A stretch of DNA of 32,959 nt, taken from positions 1-32,959 of the forward strand of contig NZ_NOYD01000042.1 of the NCBI RefSeq assembly GCF_002258315.1. The letters are read 5' to 3'. Shown piece after piece: positions 8,755 through 18,700 of this stretch (position 1 is its first letter; the number at the start of each line of letters is the position of its first letter). The notes beneath the pieces were generated by a model, which was not told the DNA's origin, searched no databases, and saw only the letters and a list, made by a program, of their open reading frames with translations. The DNA comes from Rhodococcus sp. 06-462-5. GTDB lineage: Bacteria; Actinomycetota; Actinomycetes; Mycobacteriales; Mycobacteriaceae. A program made the translations under genes and the position numbers.

Positions 8755-10048
8755 CATCGAAGCCGATAGGCGTCGCCGTACTCGGACTCGGAAACGTCGG
8801 CAGCGAGGTCGTTCGAATCCTCACCGAGAACGCCGAGGACTTCGAGGCGAGAATCGGTGCGCCACTGGAGATTCGGGGCATCGCTGTGCGTCGGGTCGAC
8901 GGCGATCGTGGAGTACCGGCCGAGTTGCTCACCGACGACCCGGCAGAACTGGTCGGCCGCGACGACGTCGACATCGTCGTCGAGGTGCTCGGCGGCATCG
9001 ACATTCCCCGCAAGCTGGTGCTGTCTGCTCTGGAGAAGGGCAAGTCCGTCATCACGGCCAACAAGGCACTGCTGGCCGAGTACACCGGAGAGCTCGCCGA
9101 CGCGGCCGAGAAGTCCCGTGCCGACCTGTATTTCGAGGCCGCTGTGGCCGGAGCCATTCCCGTGGTTCGTCCGCTGATGCAGTCCCTCGCGGGTGACCGT
9201 GTCAACAAGGTTGCCGGCATCGTCAACGGAACCACCAACTTCATCCTCTCCGCCATGGACGAGACCGGAGCGGACTACGCCGAAACCCTCGCCGAGGCAG
9301 GGCGTCTGGGCTACGCCGAGGCCGACCCGACCGCTGACGTCGAGGGTTACGACGCTGCATCGAAGGCCGCCATCCTGGCGTCCATCGCGTTCCACACGCG
9401 GGTCACCGCCGGTGACGTGTACCGCGAGGGAATCAGCAAGATCACCTCCGACGATCTCGAAACCGCGAAGTCCCTGGACTGCACCATCAAGCTGCTGGCC
9501 ATCTGCGAGCGCATCGTGACGCCCAAGGGCAAGGAGCGAATCTCCGCTCGGGTCTATCCCGCGCTCGTTCCGCTGAACCACCCGTTGGCATCGGTGAACG
9601 GTGCGTTCAACGCCGTGGTCGTCGAAGCCGAGGCCGCCGGCCGCCTGATGTTCTACGGCCAGGGTGCCGGCGGTGCGCCGACCGCGTCTGCAGTACTCGG
9701 CGACCTGGTGATGGCCGCTCGCAACAAGTTCTACGGCGGACGGGGCCCACTCGAATCCAAGTACGCCAAGCTCAAGGTGGCCCCTATGGGTGACATCCTC
9801 ACTCGCTACTACGTCAGCATGCAGGTCGCGGACAAGCCGGGCGTTCTCGCCACGGTGGCGGCCGAGTTCTCCAAGCGCGACGTCAGCATCTCCACGGTGC
9901 GTCAGCAGGGCTCGGGTGACGGAGCCAGGCTCGTCGTCGTCACGCACCTCGCGGCCGACTCCGCACTGTCCGACACCGTTGCATCCCTCGAGCAGCTCGA
10001 CGTCGTCGTCAACGTCGCCAGCGTTCTCCGATTGGAAGGCACCACCGT

Positions 10049-10052
<4 letters not shown>
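8751..10052 (+). CDS. hom: homoserine dehydrogenase
   Basis: A 433-residue monofunctional enzyme reducing aspartate semialdehyde to homoserine with NAD(P)H, the entry to threonine, methionine and isoleucine. The N-terminal Rossmann motif GLGNVG is at residues 12-17. Catalytic-domain landmarks are TANKALL (about 102-108), the GTTNFIL loop (160-166) and the signature [12 protein letters not shown] with Lys205. A C-terminal ACT domain begins near 354 ([16 protein letters not shown]) and is the usual site of threonine feedback inhibition in this family. It overlaps lysA and thrC by ATGA at each end. No aspartokinase gene is in the window. Confidence 0.97.
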
Positions 10053-12068
<2,016 letters not shown>

Positions 12069-12088
12069 CAAACGCGTCAGAAGGGTTC

Positions 12089-12117
12089 TTGCCGAGTGGG
12101 GACAACGGCGCTATGGT
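12089..12117 (+). promoter_or_regulatory. rho promoter
   Basis: -35 TTGCCG (12089-12094), a 17-base spacer and -10 TATGGT (12112-12117). This is one of the best sigma70-type matches in the window. The predicted start near 12124 gives rho a leader of about 254 bases. Confidence 0.65.
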
Positions 12118-12135
12118 GAACCCTGTCCGTACATC

Positions 12136-12381
12136 GTGCGCTTCAGACGCCGGTTTCGTCAGGGCAATCAGGTCGCTGTATTCGGGGGATTCAAACGTCC
12201 GAGTGATGTGACGCTCCTGACTCGATCCTCCCCGTGGTTCTCTGCGGTCACGGATCGATGGTGTCGTCGACGGAGTGCGTCGAACATGAACGGCAATATC
12301 CGAGCTCGGCAGAACGCCGAACTGCGGAACGAACCCTCGGCTGCGCATCGAGCGAGCGAGGGAAGGAAAGGACCTCCGTGA
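12136..12381 (+). CDS. possible upstream ORF in the rho leader
   Basis: This frame is open from GTG 12136, about 12 bases after the predicted transcription start, to TGA 12379-12381. The TGA overlaps the rho GTG at 12378 (GTGA). It would encode 81 basic residues, ending GPP-stop. An internal ATG at 12286 with GGAG 10 bases upstream would give a 31-residue version. The rest of the 309-base thrB-rho gap holds the rho promoter and no other gene. The product resembles no family I know, and its value may lie in being translated rather than in the peptide. A chance open frame in high-GC DNA is possible. Confidence 0.35.
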   Translation: MRFRRRFRQGNQVAVFGGFKRPSDVTLLTRSSPWFSAVTDRWCRRRSASNMNGNIRARQNAELRNEPSAAHRASEGRKGPP

Positions 12382-14498
12382 CCGATACGGAACTAATCTC
12401 TGCGCCCGAAACGTCACGCCGACGTGCAGGCCTGTCCGGAATGGTTCTCACCGAGCTGCGCAGCCTCGCTGGTGAACTCGGCATCAAGAGCGTTTCCGGT
12501 ATGCGCAAGGGCGATCTGATCGCTGCGATTTCCGAGCGTCAATCGGGCAGCGCACCGGCCAAGTCGGACGCGCCCAAATCCGACTCACCGAAATCCGACG
12601 CACCCCGGTCGCGTCGTGCCGCTGCATCCGCGCCTGCTGTCGACGATCGGCCTGCAGCCGAGGCGGCACCGACGCAGTCGGCTCCCGAAGCTCCGTCCTC
12701 GGACGCACCCGCGACGCAATCGAGCGATTCTGCCGATGCGGCTCCCGAGACGGGTCGTCGTACACGCGGACGCCGTGCCGCAGGTCGGCGCGCCGGTGCC
12801 CCTGATCAGCTCCCGCTCGACGACAGCAACGATTCGGCCGGATCCGCTCCCGCGGCGACCGATTCGCCCGCAGCCGCGCCGCAGGCCGAGAAGCCGGACG
12901 AGACCGGCGACACCGCCGCCGAGCGCCCCCGTCGTAGTCGCGGCGAACGCAACCGCCAGGACGGGTCGGAGCGCGAACCGCGTGACCCCGACGGCAACCG
13001 CGACAACGCGAACCGCGACTCCGGAAACCGCAATCAGGGCGACGGCTCGAACCGCGAGAACGGCAACCGTGACAACGGAAACCGCAATCAGGGCGACCGG
13101 GACAACTCCAACCGCGACGGCGGTCGCAATCAGGGCGGTCGCAACCGCAATCAGGGCGACGGTCGCAACGACAACCGCAACGAGGATCGCAACAACGGTC
13201 CGCGCGACAACCGCGACAACAACCAGGACGACGACGGCGAAGGCCGGGGTCGTCGGGGTCGCCGGTTCCGTGAGCGGCGTCGTGGACGCGATCGCGGCGA
13301 GGGCAACGACGGCGGCGGCGGACGCGAGCGCGACACCGAGATCCGCGAGGACGATGTTCTTCAGCCGGTAGCCGGCATCCTCGACGTGCTCGACAACTAC
13401 GCGTTCGTCCGCACCTCCGGCTACCTCGCCGGACCGAACGACGTCTACGTGTCGATGAATCTCGTTCGCAAGAACGGCCTTCGCCGCGGCGACGCGGTGA
13501 CCGGCGCGGTTCGCGTGGCACGCGAAGGCGAGCAGTCCGGCCAGCGGCAGAAGTTCAACCCGCTCGTGCGTCTGGACACCGTCAACGGGGGAGAGGTCGA
13601 GGCCGCGCGCAAGCGTCCGGAATTCGGCAAGCTCACCCCGCTGTACCCCAATCAGCGGCTGCGCCTCGAGACGCAGCAGAACATCCTGACCACGCGCATC
13701 ATCGACCTGGTGATGCCGATCGGCAAGGGTCAGCGCGCACTGATCGTCAGCCCGCCCAAGGCAGGTAAGACGAGCGTTCTGCAGGCCATCGCCAACGCGA
13801 TCGCGATCAACAATCCCGAGTGCTACCTGATGGTCATCCTCGTCGACGAGCGTCCCGAGGAAGTGACGGACATGCAGCGCTCCGTCAAGGGCGAGGTCAT
13901 CGCGTCGACGTTCGACCGGCCGCCGGGCGACCACACAGCCGTGGCCGAGCTGGCGATCGAGCGGGCGAAGCGTCTGGTCGAGGCCGGCCAGGACGTGGTG
14001 GTTCTGCTCGACTCGATCACCCGTCTGGGACGTGCGTACAACAACAGCTCGCCCGCATCGGGTCGAATCCTGTCCGGTGGTGTCGACTCGACCGCGCTGT
14101 ACCCGCCGAAGCGATTCCTCGGTGCGGCTCGAAACATCGAGCACGGTGGATCGTTGACGATCATCGCCACGGCCATGGTCGAAACCGGATCCACCGGCGA
14201 CACCGTGATCTTCGAGGAGTTCAAGGGCACCGGCAACGCCGAGCTCAAACTCGATCGCAAGATCGCCGAACGCCGCGTGTTCCCGGCCGTCGACATCAAC
14301 CCGTCGAGCACCCGCCACGACGAGCTGCTTCTTGCTCCCGACGAGGCTGCCGTCGTGCACAAGCTGCGGCGCGTGTTGTCCGGACTCGACTCGCATCAGG
14401 CCATCGACCTGCTGGTCGACCGTCTGAAGAAGAGCAAGAACAACCTCGAGTTCCTGATGGAAGTCTCCAAGACTGCGCCGGGCGGGTCGAACGACTGA
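12378..14498 (+). CDS. rho: transcription termination factor Rho, with long disordered insert
   Basis: A 706-residue hexameric RNA helicase/ATPase that ends transcription at untranslated RNA. The Rho N-terminal helical domain covers about 20-53. About 280 residues of low-complexity sequence follow: first Ala/Pro/Ser/Asp-rich, then Asn/Arg/Asp/Gly/Gln-rich repeats (about 205-300), then Arg/Gly-rich. The primary RNA-binding cold-shock-like domain begins near 330 (AGILDVLDNYAFVR). The ATPase Walker A motif is SPPKAGKTS at 458-466, and Walker B is around VVLLDSITRL. E. coli Rho has about 419 residues; the extra length is the insert, which is typical of actinobacteria and thought to add RNA affinity. 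The start is GTG 12378 with a very strong ribosome-binding site (AAAGGA, 12368-12373). An ATG in frame at 12258 lacks this support. Confidence 0.97.
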   Translation: MTDTELISAPETSRRRAGLSGMVLTELRSLAGELGIKSVSGMRKGDLIAAISERQSGSAPAKSDAPKSDSPKSDAPRSRRAAASAPAVDDRPAAEAAPTQSAPEAPSSDAPATQSSDSADAAPETGRRTRGRRAAGRRAGAPDQLPLDDSNDSAGSAPAATDSPAAAPQAEKPDETGDTAAERPRRSRGERNRQDGSEREPRDPDGNRDNANRDSGNRNQGDGSNRENGNRDNGNRNQGDRDNSNRDGGRNQGGRNRNQGDGRNDNRNEDRNNGPRDNRDNNQDDDGEGRGRRGRRFRERRRGRDRGEGNDGGGGRERDTEIREDDVLQPVAGILDVLDNYAFVRTSGYLAGPNDVYVSMNLVRKNGLRRGDAVTGAVRVAREGEQSGQRQKFNPLVRLDTVNGGEVEAARKRPEFGKLTPLYPNQRLRLETQQNILTTRIIDLVMPIGKGQRALIVSPPKAGKTSVLQAIANAIAINNPECYLMVILVDERPEEVTDMQRSVKGEVIASTFDRPPGDHTAVAELAIERAKRLVEAGQDVVVLLDSITRLGRAYNNSSPASGRILSGGVDSTALYPPKRFLGAARNIEHGGSLTIIATAMVETGSTGDTVIFEEFKGTGNAELKLDRKIAERRVFPAVDINPSSTRHDELLLAPDEAAVVHKLRRVLSGLDSHQAIDLLVDRLKKSKNNLEFLMEVSKTAPGGSND
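13012..13200 (+). repeat. tandem Asn/Arg/Gln/Gly-coding repeats inside rho
   Basis: Within rho the unit AACCGCAATCAGGGCGAC recurs with near-identical DNA at about 13027, 13080 and 13150, with shorter AACCGCGAC and GGTCGCAATCAGGGC variants between. The encoded units are variants of NRNQGD, NRDN and GGRNQG. Identity at the DNA level, not only the protein level, suggests recent slippage or unequal exchange. Confidence 0.8.
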
Positions 14499-14511
14499 CG
14501 GCTGTCAGCCG
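14499..14511 (+). repeat. small hairpin directly after the rho stop
   Basis: CGGCT-GTC-AGCCG, a perfect 5-bp stem with a 3-base loop starting one base after the rho TGA. It is not followed by a T-run. It may stabilise the rho 3' end; it is weak as a terminator by itself. Confidence 0.4.
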
Positions 14512-14532
14512 GATAGTGCGTCCGGGGAACAA

Positions 14533-14567
14533 GCCGACAGGTGCGCGCGTTGTAAGCATCTGTCGGC
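14533..14567 (+). terminator. 12-bp hairpin between rho and rpmE
   Basis: GCCGACAGGTGC (14533-14544) pairs with GCATCTGTCGGC (14556-14567), including one G-U pair, around an 11-base loop. No T-run follows, which is common for actinobacterial terminators. It is either the rho terminator or a leader structure; a CATAAT -10-like box at 14609-14614 downstream suggests rpmE has its own promoter. Confidence 0.5.
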
Positions 14568-14608
14568 ACAGAAGTACCGGCGATTAGCAGGTCAGATGCA
14601 CGCTCTGG

Positions 14609-14614
14609 CATAAT
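14609..14614 (+). promoter_or_regulatory. candidate -10 element of rpmE promoter
   Basis: CATAAT is close to the TATAAT consensus and is the only good -10 candidate in the 198-base rho-rpmE gap. The best -35 candidate (TTAGCA, 14584-14589) is 19 bases away, so the match is only moderate. Confidence 0.4.
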
Positions 14615-14696
14615 CAACGGCCGAGTCCGGTTCCGGTTCACGTCTTCGATCGGCGAAGACGACCCGGCGACCACTAGAGAGAACGGTAAGGACACC

Positions 14697-14930
14697 ATGA
14701 AGGCAGGAATTCACCCCGACTACACACTGACGACAGTCGTCTGTGGTTGCGGCAATACTTTCGAGACCCGAAGCACCACCGACAAAGAGCGCATCAGCGT
14801 CGAGGTCTGCTCGCAGTGCCACCCCTTCTACACCGGCAAGCAGAAGATTCTCGACACCGGCGGCCGCGTCGCCCGCTTCGAGGCTCGCTACGGCAAGCGC
14901 GCCGGCAAGAAGGCCGACGCAGACAGCTAG
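14697..14930 (+). CDS. rpmE: 50S ribosomal protein L31 (zinc-binding form)
   Basis: A 77-residue ribosomal protein of the large subunit that bridges towards the small subunit. The zinc-ligand cysteines are present (CGC at 16-18 and CSQC at about 38-41), so this is the zinc-containing C+ form rather than the cysteine-free paralogue used under zinc starvation. The signature HPFYTGKQK follows the second pair. AAGGA lies a few bases before the ATG. The gene stands alone between rho and a strong terminator. Confidence 0.97.
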   Translation: MKAGIHPDYTLTTVVCGCGNTFETRSTTDKERISVEVCSQCHPFYTGKQKILDTGGRVARFEARYGKRAGKKADADS

Positions 14931-14937
14931 CTGTTTC

Positions 14938-14982
14938 GCCGACGCCCGTCCTGTGCATCACAGGACGGGCGTCGGCTTTTTT
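14938..14982 (+). terminator. strong intrinsic terminator after rpmE
   Basis: A perfect 18-bp stem (14938-14955 pairs with 14959-14976), loop CAT, followed by six T residues (14977-14982). It begins 7 bases after the rpmE stop. It is the clearest Rho-independent terminator in the window. Confidence 0.95.
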
Positions 14983-15026
14983 GTGTCCACATTCAGTTGC
15001 ACCGGCGTTCGAGAGTGAGTCATCAA

Positions 15027-16103
15027 ATGGCGAGAACAGACAAGCCTTCGGCCATCGACGACATCCTCGCCGAGCACTCAGGACTCGAGCAGCAACTCGC
15101 CGACCCGGCACTGCACAACGATCCGTCCGCGGCCCGCAGAGCAGGTAAGAGATTCGCCGAACTGGCCCCCATCATGTCCGCACACACCAAGCTGACCTCC
15201 GCGCAGGACGACCTCGAAGCCGCTCGTGAGCTGGCGGCCGACGATTCGTCGTTCGCGGCCGAGATCCCCGACCTCGAGGCGACCGTGTTGCACCTCGAGC
15301 AGACTCTGACCGACCTGCTGGCACCACGCGACCCGCACGACGGCGACGACATCGTGATGGAGGTCAAGTCGGGTGAGGGCGGCGAGGAATCGGCGCTCTT
15401 CGCGGCCGATCTCGCGCGGATGTACGTGCGCTACGCCGAACGCCGCGGGTGGCGCGTCGAGGTGCTCGACGCGAATGTCTCGGACCTGGGTGGATACAAG
15501 GACGCGACCCTGTCGATCAAGACGAAGGACCCGCTCGACGGCGTCTGGGCCCGGTTGAAGTTCGAGGGTGGGGTCCACCGCGTGCAGCGGGTACCGGTGA
15601 CCGAATCGCAGGGGCGCGTGCACACCTCCGCGGCCGGCATCCTGGTGTACCCCGAACCGGACGAGGTCGAAGAAGTTCAGATCGACGAGTCCGACTTGCG
15701 CATCGACGTGTATCGCTCGTCGGGCAAGGGTGGTCAGGGCGTCAACACCACCGACTCCGCAGTCCGGCTCACTCACCTGCCCACCGGCATCGTGGTGACC
15801 TGCCAGAACGAGCGATCGCAGCTGCAGAACAAGGCGCGCGCGATGCAGGTTCTCGCCGCTCGCCTCCAGGCGGCCGCCGAGGAAGCGGCCAACGAAGAGG
15901 CCTCGGCCGGTCGAGCCAGCCAGGTGCGTACCGTCGACCGCTCGGAGCGGATCAGGACGTACAACTATCCCGAGAATCGCATCACCGATCACCGCATCGG
16001 CTTCAAGGCGCACAACCTCGACGCCCTGCTCGACGGAGAGATGGATGCGTTGCTCGACGCGCTCGCCAAAGCGGACCGCGACGCTCGCATGCAAGCAGAG
16101 TAG
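15027..16103 (+). CDS. prfA: peptide chain release factor 1
   Basis: A 358-residue class I release factor that reads UAA and UAG stops and triggers peptide release. The stop-codon recognition tripeptide of the PxT type appears as PVT (190-192) in [10 protein letters not shown]. The catalytic GGQ motif is at 235-237 in GKGGQGVN; its glutamine is the residue methylated by PrmC, encoded two genes downstream. I use ATG 15027 because the 10-residue upstream extension to 14997 is not conserved-looking. Only 44 bases separate the start from the T-run of the rpmE terminator, and I see no good promoter there. Confidence 0.97.
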   Translation: MARTDKPSAIDDILAEHSGLEQQLADPALHNDPSAARRAGKRFAELAPIMSAHTKLTSAQDDLEAARELAADDSSFAAEIPDLEATVLHLEQTLTDLLAPRDPHDGDDIVMEVKSGEGGEESALFAADLARMYVRYAERRGWRVEVLDANVSDLGGYKDATLSIKTKDPLDGVWARLKFEGGVHRVQRVPVTESQGRVHTSAAGILVYPEPDEVEEVQIDESDLRIDVYRSSGKGGQGVNTTDSAVRLTHLPTGIVVTCQNERSQLQNKARAMQVLAARLQAAAEEAANEEASAGRASQVRTVDRSERIRTYNYPENRITDHRIGFKAHNLDALLDGEMDALLDALAKADRDARMQAE

Positions 16104-16209
16104 TTGCGGCGCATAGCTTTACAGATTTCGCCGGGCTGATTCGCCGATCGGTGCGATACCCTGGCGGCCAGGTTCGACCCCGCAACAGCGCCCGAGAGGC
16201 ACACCAGAG

Positions 16210-17034
16210 ATGAACCAGGCCCTGACCCCCGCAGGCGAGAACGCCGTGTCCGAGCTGTCGTCGCGCTACGGCGTCTCGACGGACGCCGTCCGCACGATGC
16301 TCGACGCCGTCAACAACGGCCGCGGCACCATGGCGCAGTTCAACATTCCCGAGCTCGGCGGCAGTGGGCAGTGGATGCGCGGCGGAATGACCATGGTGGG
16401 CAACATGTTCGATCACGGACTCAAGAGCCGGGTCGACGGCCTCTGCCGCGATCTGTCTGCGGTGCTCTCGCAGCATCAGGTGTATCCGCCGCGGGAGACC
16501 GGCAGCAGCTCGTTCGGTGGCAACTCGTTCGGCGGCGGCTCGTGGTGGCCGTCGGATCTCGGTGCGCCGAGCTCGAGCGGTGGTCAGAACGGCTCGCAGT
16601 ACGCAGTGTTCCCGGGATCGCGACGCCTCGCCGTGTTGGTCGGCGGCGAATTGGCCGTGTACGACACTCTTGATCACTCCATCGGCGGAGTCCAGCAACA
16701 GCAGGGCGGCGGACCGGGCTCGCTCGAGTTCACCAGCCAGTACGGCACGTTCACCGCCGGTAGCCTGCCTCGCGTCGATCAGCAGTCGAGCGGAACGAAC
16801 TCGCAGAACCAGCCGGCGCCGCAATCCGCTCCGCAGGCCTACGTGCAACCTTCCTCGCCGCAGCAGTCCTCGCCGCAACCGTCTTCGAACCAGGGGTCTC
16901 AGGGCACACCGTCGGGCGTCGACATCTCCGACATCACGGCTGCGATCGAGGCACTCGCAGGGCTGCACGCGAAGGGCTTCCTCACCGACGACGAGTTCTA
17001 CGCCAAGAAGTCGGAGTTGCTGGGGCGGCTGTGA
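16210..17034 (+). CDS. SHOCT-domain protein of unknown function
   Basis: A 274-residue protein. A conserved-looking N-terminal domain (about 1-95) includes IPELGGSGQWMRGGMTMVGNMF. A Gly/Ser-rich stretch and a central beta-like segment follow (FPGSRRLAVLVGG, around 135-150). Next is a disordered Gln/Ser/Pro linker (about 190-235). The C-terminal SHOCT domain (about 240-274) has the typical short-helix pattern ending KGFLTDDEFYAKKSELL. SHOCT domains are thought to mediate oligomerisation or peptide contacts. No signal peptide or membrane span is seen. GAGAGG lies about 9 bases before the ATG, and a TACCCT -10-like box is at 16157-16162. It sits between prfA and prmC, which are adjacent in many genomes; I infer insertion rather than a link to translation. 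Confidence 0.85.
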   Translation: MNQALTPAGENAVSELSSRYGVSTDAVRTMLDAVNNGRGTMAQFNIPELGGSGQWMRGGMTMVGNMFDHGLKSRVDGLCRDLSAVLSQHQVYPPRETGSSSFGGNSFGGGSWWPSDLGAPSSSGGQNGSQYAVFPGSRRLAVLVGGELAVYDTLDHSIGGVQQQQGGGPGSLEFTSQYGTFTAGSLPRVDQQSSGTNSQNQPAPQSAPQAYVQPSSPQQSSPQPSSNQGSQGTPSGVDISDITAAIEALAGLHAKGFLTDDEFYAKKSELLGRL

Positions 17035-17068
17035 CCGGGTTGTCGGTGCCGCGTGGCAGTCTGTACAG

Positions 17069-17953
17069 GTGAGCCGAAAGCCGTTACGTCTGGCCATCCT
17101 CGAAGCAACGTCGATGCTCGATGCTGCCGGTGTGCCGAGCCCACGGGTCGATGCTGAGCTGCTCGCCGCACATCTCGTCGGCGTGGATCGAGGCCGTCTC
17201 GGTCTGGTTCCTCTCGTCGAACCCGAGGTTGTCGAGGCGTACTTCCGCACCGTCGAGCAACGCGCGAAACGCATTCCGCTGCAATACATCACGGGAACGA
17301 CCTCGCTGGGCAACATCGACGTCGAAGTAGGACCGGGCGTGTTCGTGCCCCGGCCGGAAACCGAATTGTTGTTGGCCTGGGCTCTGGCGTTCCTCGAAAA
17401 CGTCGACCACCATCCGCCGGTGATTCTCGATCTGTGCACGGGCTCGGGCGCATTGGCACTCGCGATCGCCAACGCTCGGCCCGACGCCGTCGTCCACGCG
17501 GTCGAGCTCGACCCGTCGGCATTGGCGTGGGCCCGGCGCAATGCCGATCTGCGCAGCGGCCACGGCGACACTCCGATCACACTGCACCACGGCGACGTCA
17601 CTGCAAAAGATCTGCTGACCGAACTCGACGGTGCAGTCGACATGATCGTCGCCAACCCGCCCTACATCCCGGAGGGGGCAGACCTCGATCCCGAGGTGAT
17701 CGATCACGATCCGCACATGGCGCTGTTCGGCGGTGCGGACGGACTGTCGGTCATCGAACCGATGATCGGCAACATCGCCCGCTGGCTTCGGATCGGCGGT
17801 GGTGTCGCTATCGAACACGACGACTCCAACGGCAGCGAGGTGGCGGCATTTCTGTCCAGGCGACGAGTGTTCACCGAGGTCACCGCGCATCCGGATCTGG
17901 CAGGCAGGCCCCGGTTCGTCGTCGCCGCACGGGCACACCCGGCCCCGGCCTGA
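17069..17953 (+). CDS. prmC: release factor glutamine methyltransferase PrmC
   Basis: A 294-residue SAM-dependent enzyme that methylates the GGQ glutamine of release factors, which speeds peptide release. An N-terminal helical substrate-binding domain (about 1-85) precedes the Rossmann methyltransferase domain, with motif I LDLCTGSG at 120-127 and the catalytic NPPY at 196-199. The start is GTG 17069, 34 bases after the SHOCT gene. Its target RF1 is encoded by the nearby prfA, so the grouping is functional. Confidence 0.95.
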   Translation: MSRKPLRLAILEATSMLDAAGVPSPRVDAELLAAHLVGVDRGRLGLVPLVEPEVVEAYFRTVEQRAKRIPLQYITGTTSLGNIDVEVGPGVFVPRPETELLLAWALAFLENVDHHPPVILDLCTGSGALALAIANARPDAVVHAVELDPSALAWARRNADLRSGHGDTPITLHHGDVTAKDLLTELDGAVDMIVANPPYIPEGADLDPEVIDHDPHMALFGGADGLSVIEPMIGNIARWLRIGGGVAIEHDDSNGSEVAAFLSRRRVFTEVTAHPDLAGRPRFVVAARAHPAPA

Positions 17954-18019
17954 CGACGGGAACGGCAGGCGGGCGACACCTGACATCACTTCGTTATCGG
18001 AGGTGGAAGGATAGGTGCC

Positions 18020-18682
18020 GTGAGTACCGTCTACGACTGCCGTGAAGCCGACGCGCGCGCTGCCGGATTGACCGCTGCCCGCGGTGCCCTCAAGTCCGGC
18101 CGACTCGTCGTGATGCCCACCGACACCCTGTACGGGATCGCCGCCGATGCATTCGACGGCAGCGCTGTCACGGATCTGCTGCGAGCCAAGGGCAGGGGAC
18201 GCGATATGCCGGTCCCCGTGCTCGTCGGTTCGTGGAACACCATCGATGGCTTGGTCCAGAGCGTCCGGCCACGCACCCGAGACCTGATTCGTGCCTTCTG
18301 GCCCGGCGCGCTGAGCATCGTCGTGCAACAGGCTCCGTCCCTGGCCTGGGATCTGGGTGACGCCCAGGGCACCGTCATGTTGCGGATGCCGCTGCACCCG
18401 GTTGCCCTCGAGCTGTTGCGCGAGGTCGGCCCACTCGCGGTGTCCAGTGCCAACATCTCCGGCAGTCCACCCGCCACCACCGTCACGGAGGCGCGAGATC
18501 AACTCGGCGGCTCGGCGGCTGTCTACCTCGACGGGGGACCGGCCGAGCACGCGGTGGCGTCGACCATCGTGGATCTGACGAGCGATCGTGCACGAATTCT
18601 GCGGGTCGGTGCCATTCCCACCGAGAAGATTGCCGAGGTTCTCGGTGTCACCGCCGAAAGCCTGGTCCCGGGGGCGTCCTGA
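18020..18682 (+). CDS. L-threonylcarbamoyladenylate synthase (Sua5/YrdC/TsaC family)
   Basis: A 220-residue YrdC-domain protein. The family makes threonylcarbamoyl-AMP from threonine, bicarbonate and ATP, the first step of t6A modification at position 37 of tRNAs that read ANN codons. Family landmarks are PTDTLYG (33-39), KGRGRDMPVPVLV (about 57-69) and SSANISG (142-148). It lacks the extra C-terminal domain of full Sua5, so it is the short TsaC-like form. The start is GTG 18020 behind a strong ribosome-binding region (GGAAGGA). Its substrate threonine is made by the thr genes upstream, which may be coincidence. Confidence 0.94.
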   Translation: MSTVYDCREADARAAGLTAARGALKSGRLVVMPTDTLYGIAADAFDGSAVTDLLRAKGRGRDMPVPVLVGSWNTIDGLVQSVRPRTRDLIRAFWPGALSIVVQQAPSLAWDLGDAQGTVMLRMPLHPVALELLREVGPLAVSSANISGSPPATTVTEARDQLGGSAAVYLDGGPAEHAVASTIVDLTSDRARILRVGAIPTEKIAEVLGVTAESLVPGAS

Positions 18683-18700
18683 CATGCCTATCCGTTCCGC

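Noticed and set aside
7390..8757. Minus-strand frame across lysA
   Set aside because: Shadow of a confidently identified gene; no motif or ribosome-binding site.
12234..12377. N-terminal extension of Rho to an ATG at 12258 or further upstream
   Set aside because: The strong ribosome-binding site AAAGGA is placed for GTG 12378, and the protein there begins just before the Rho N-terminal domain.
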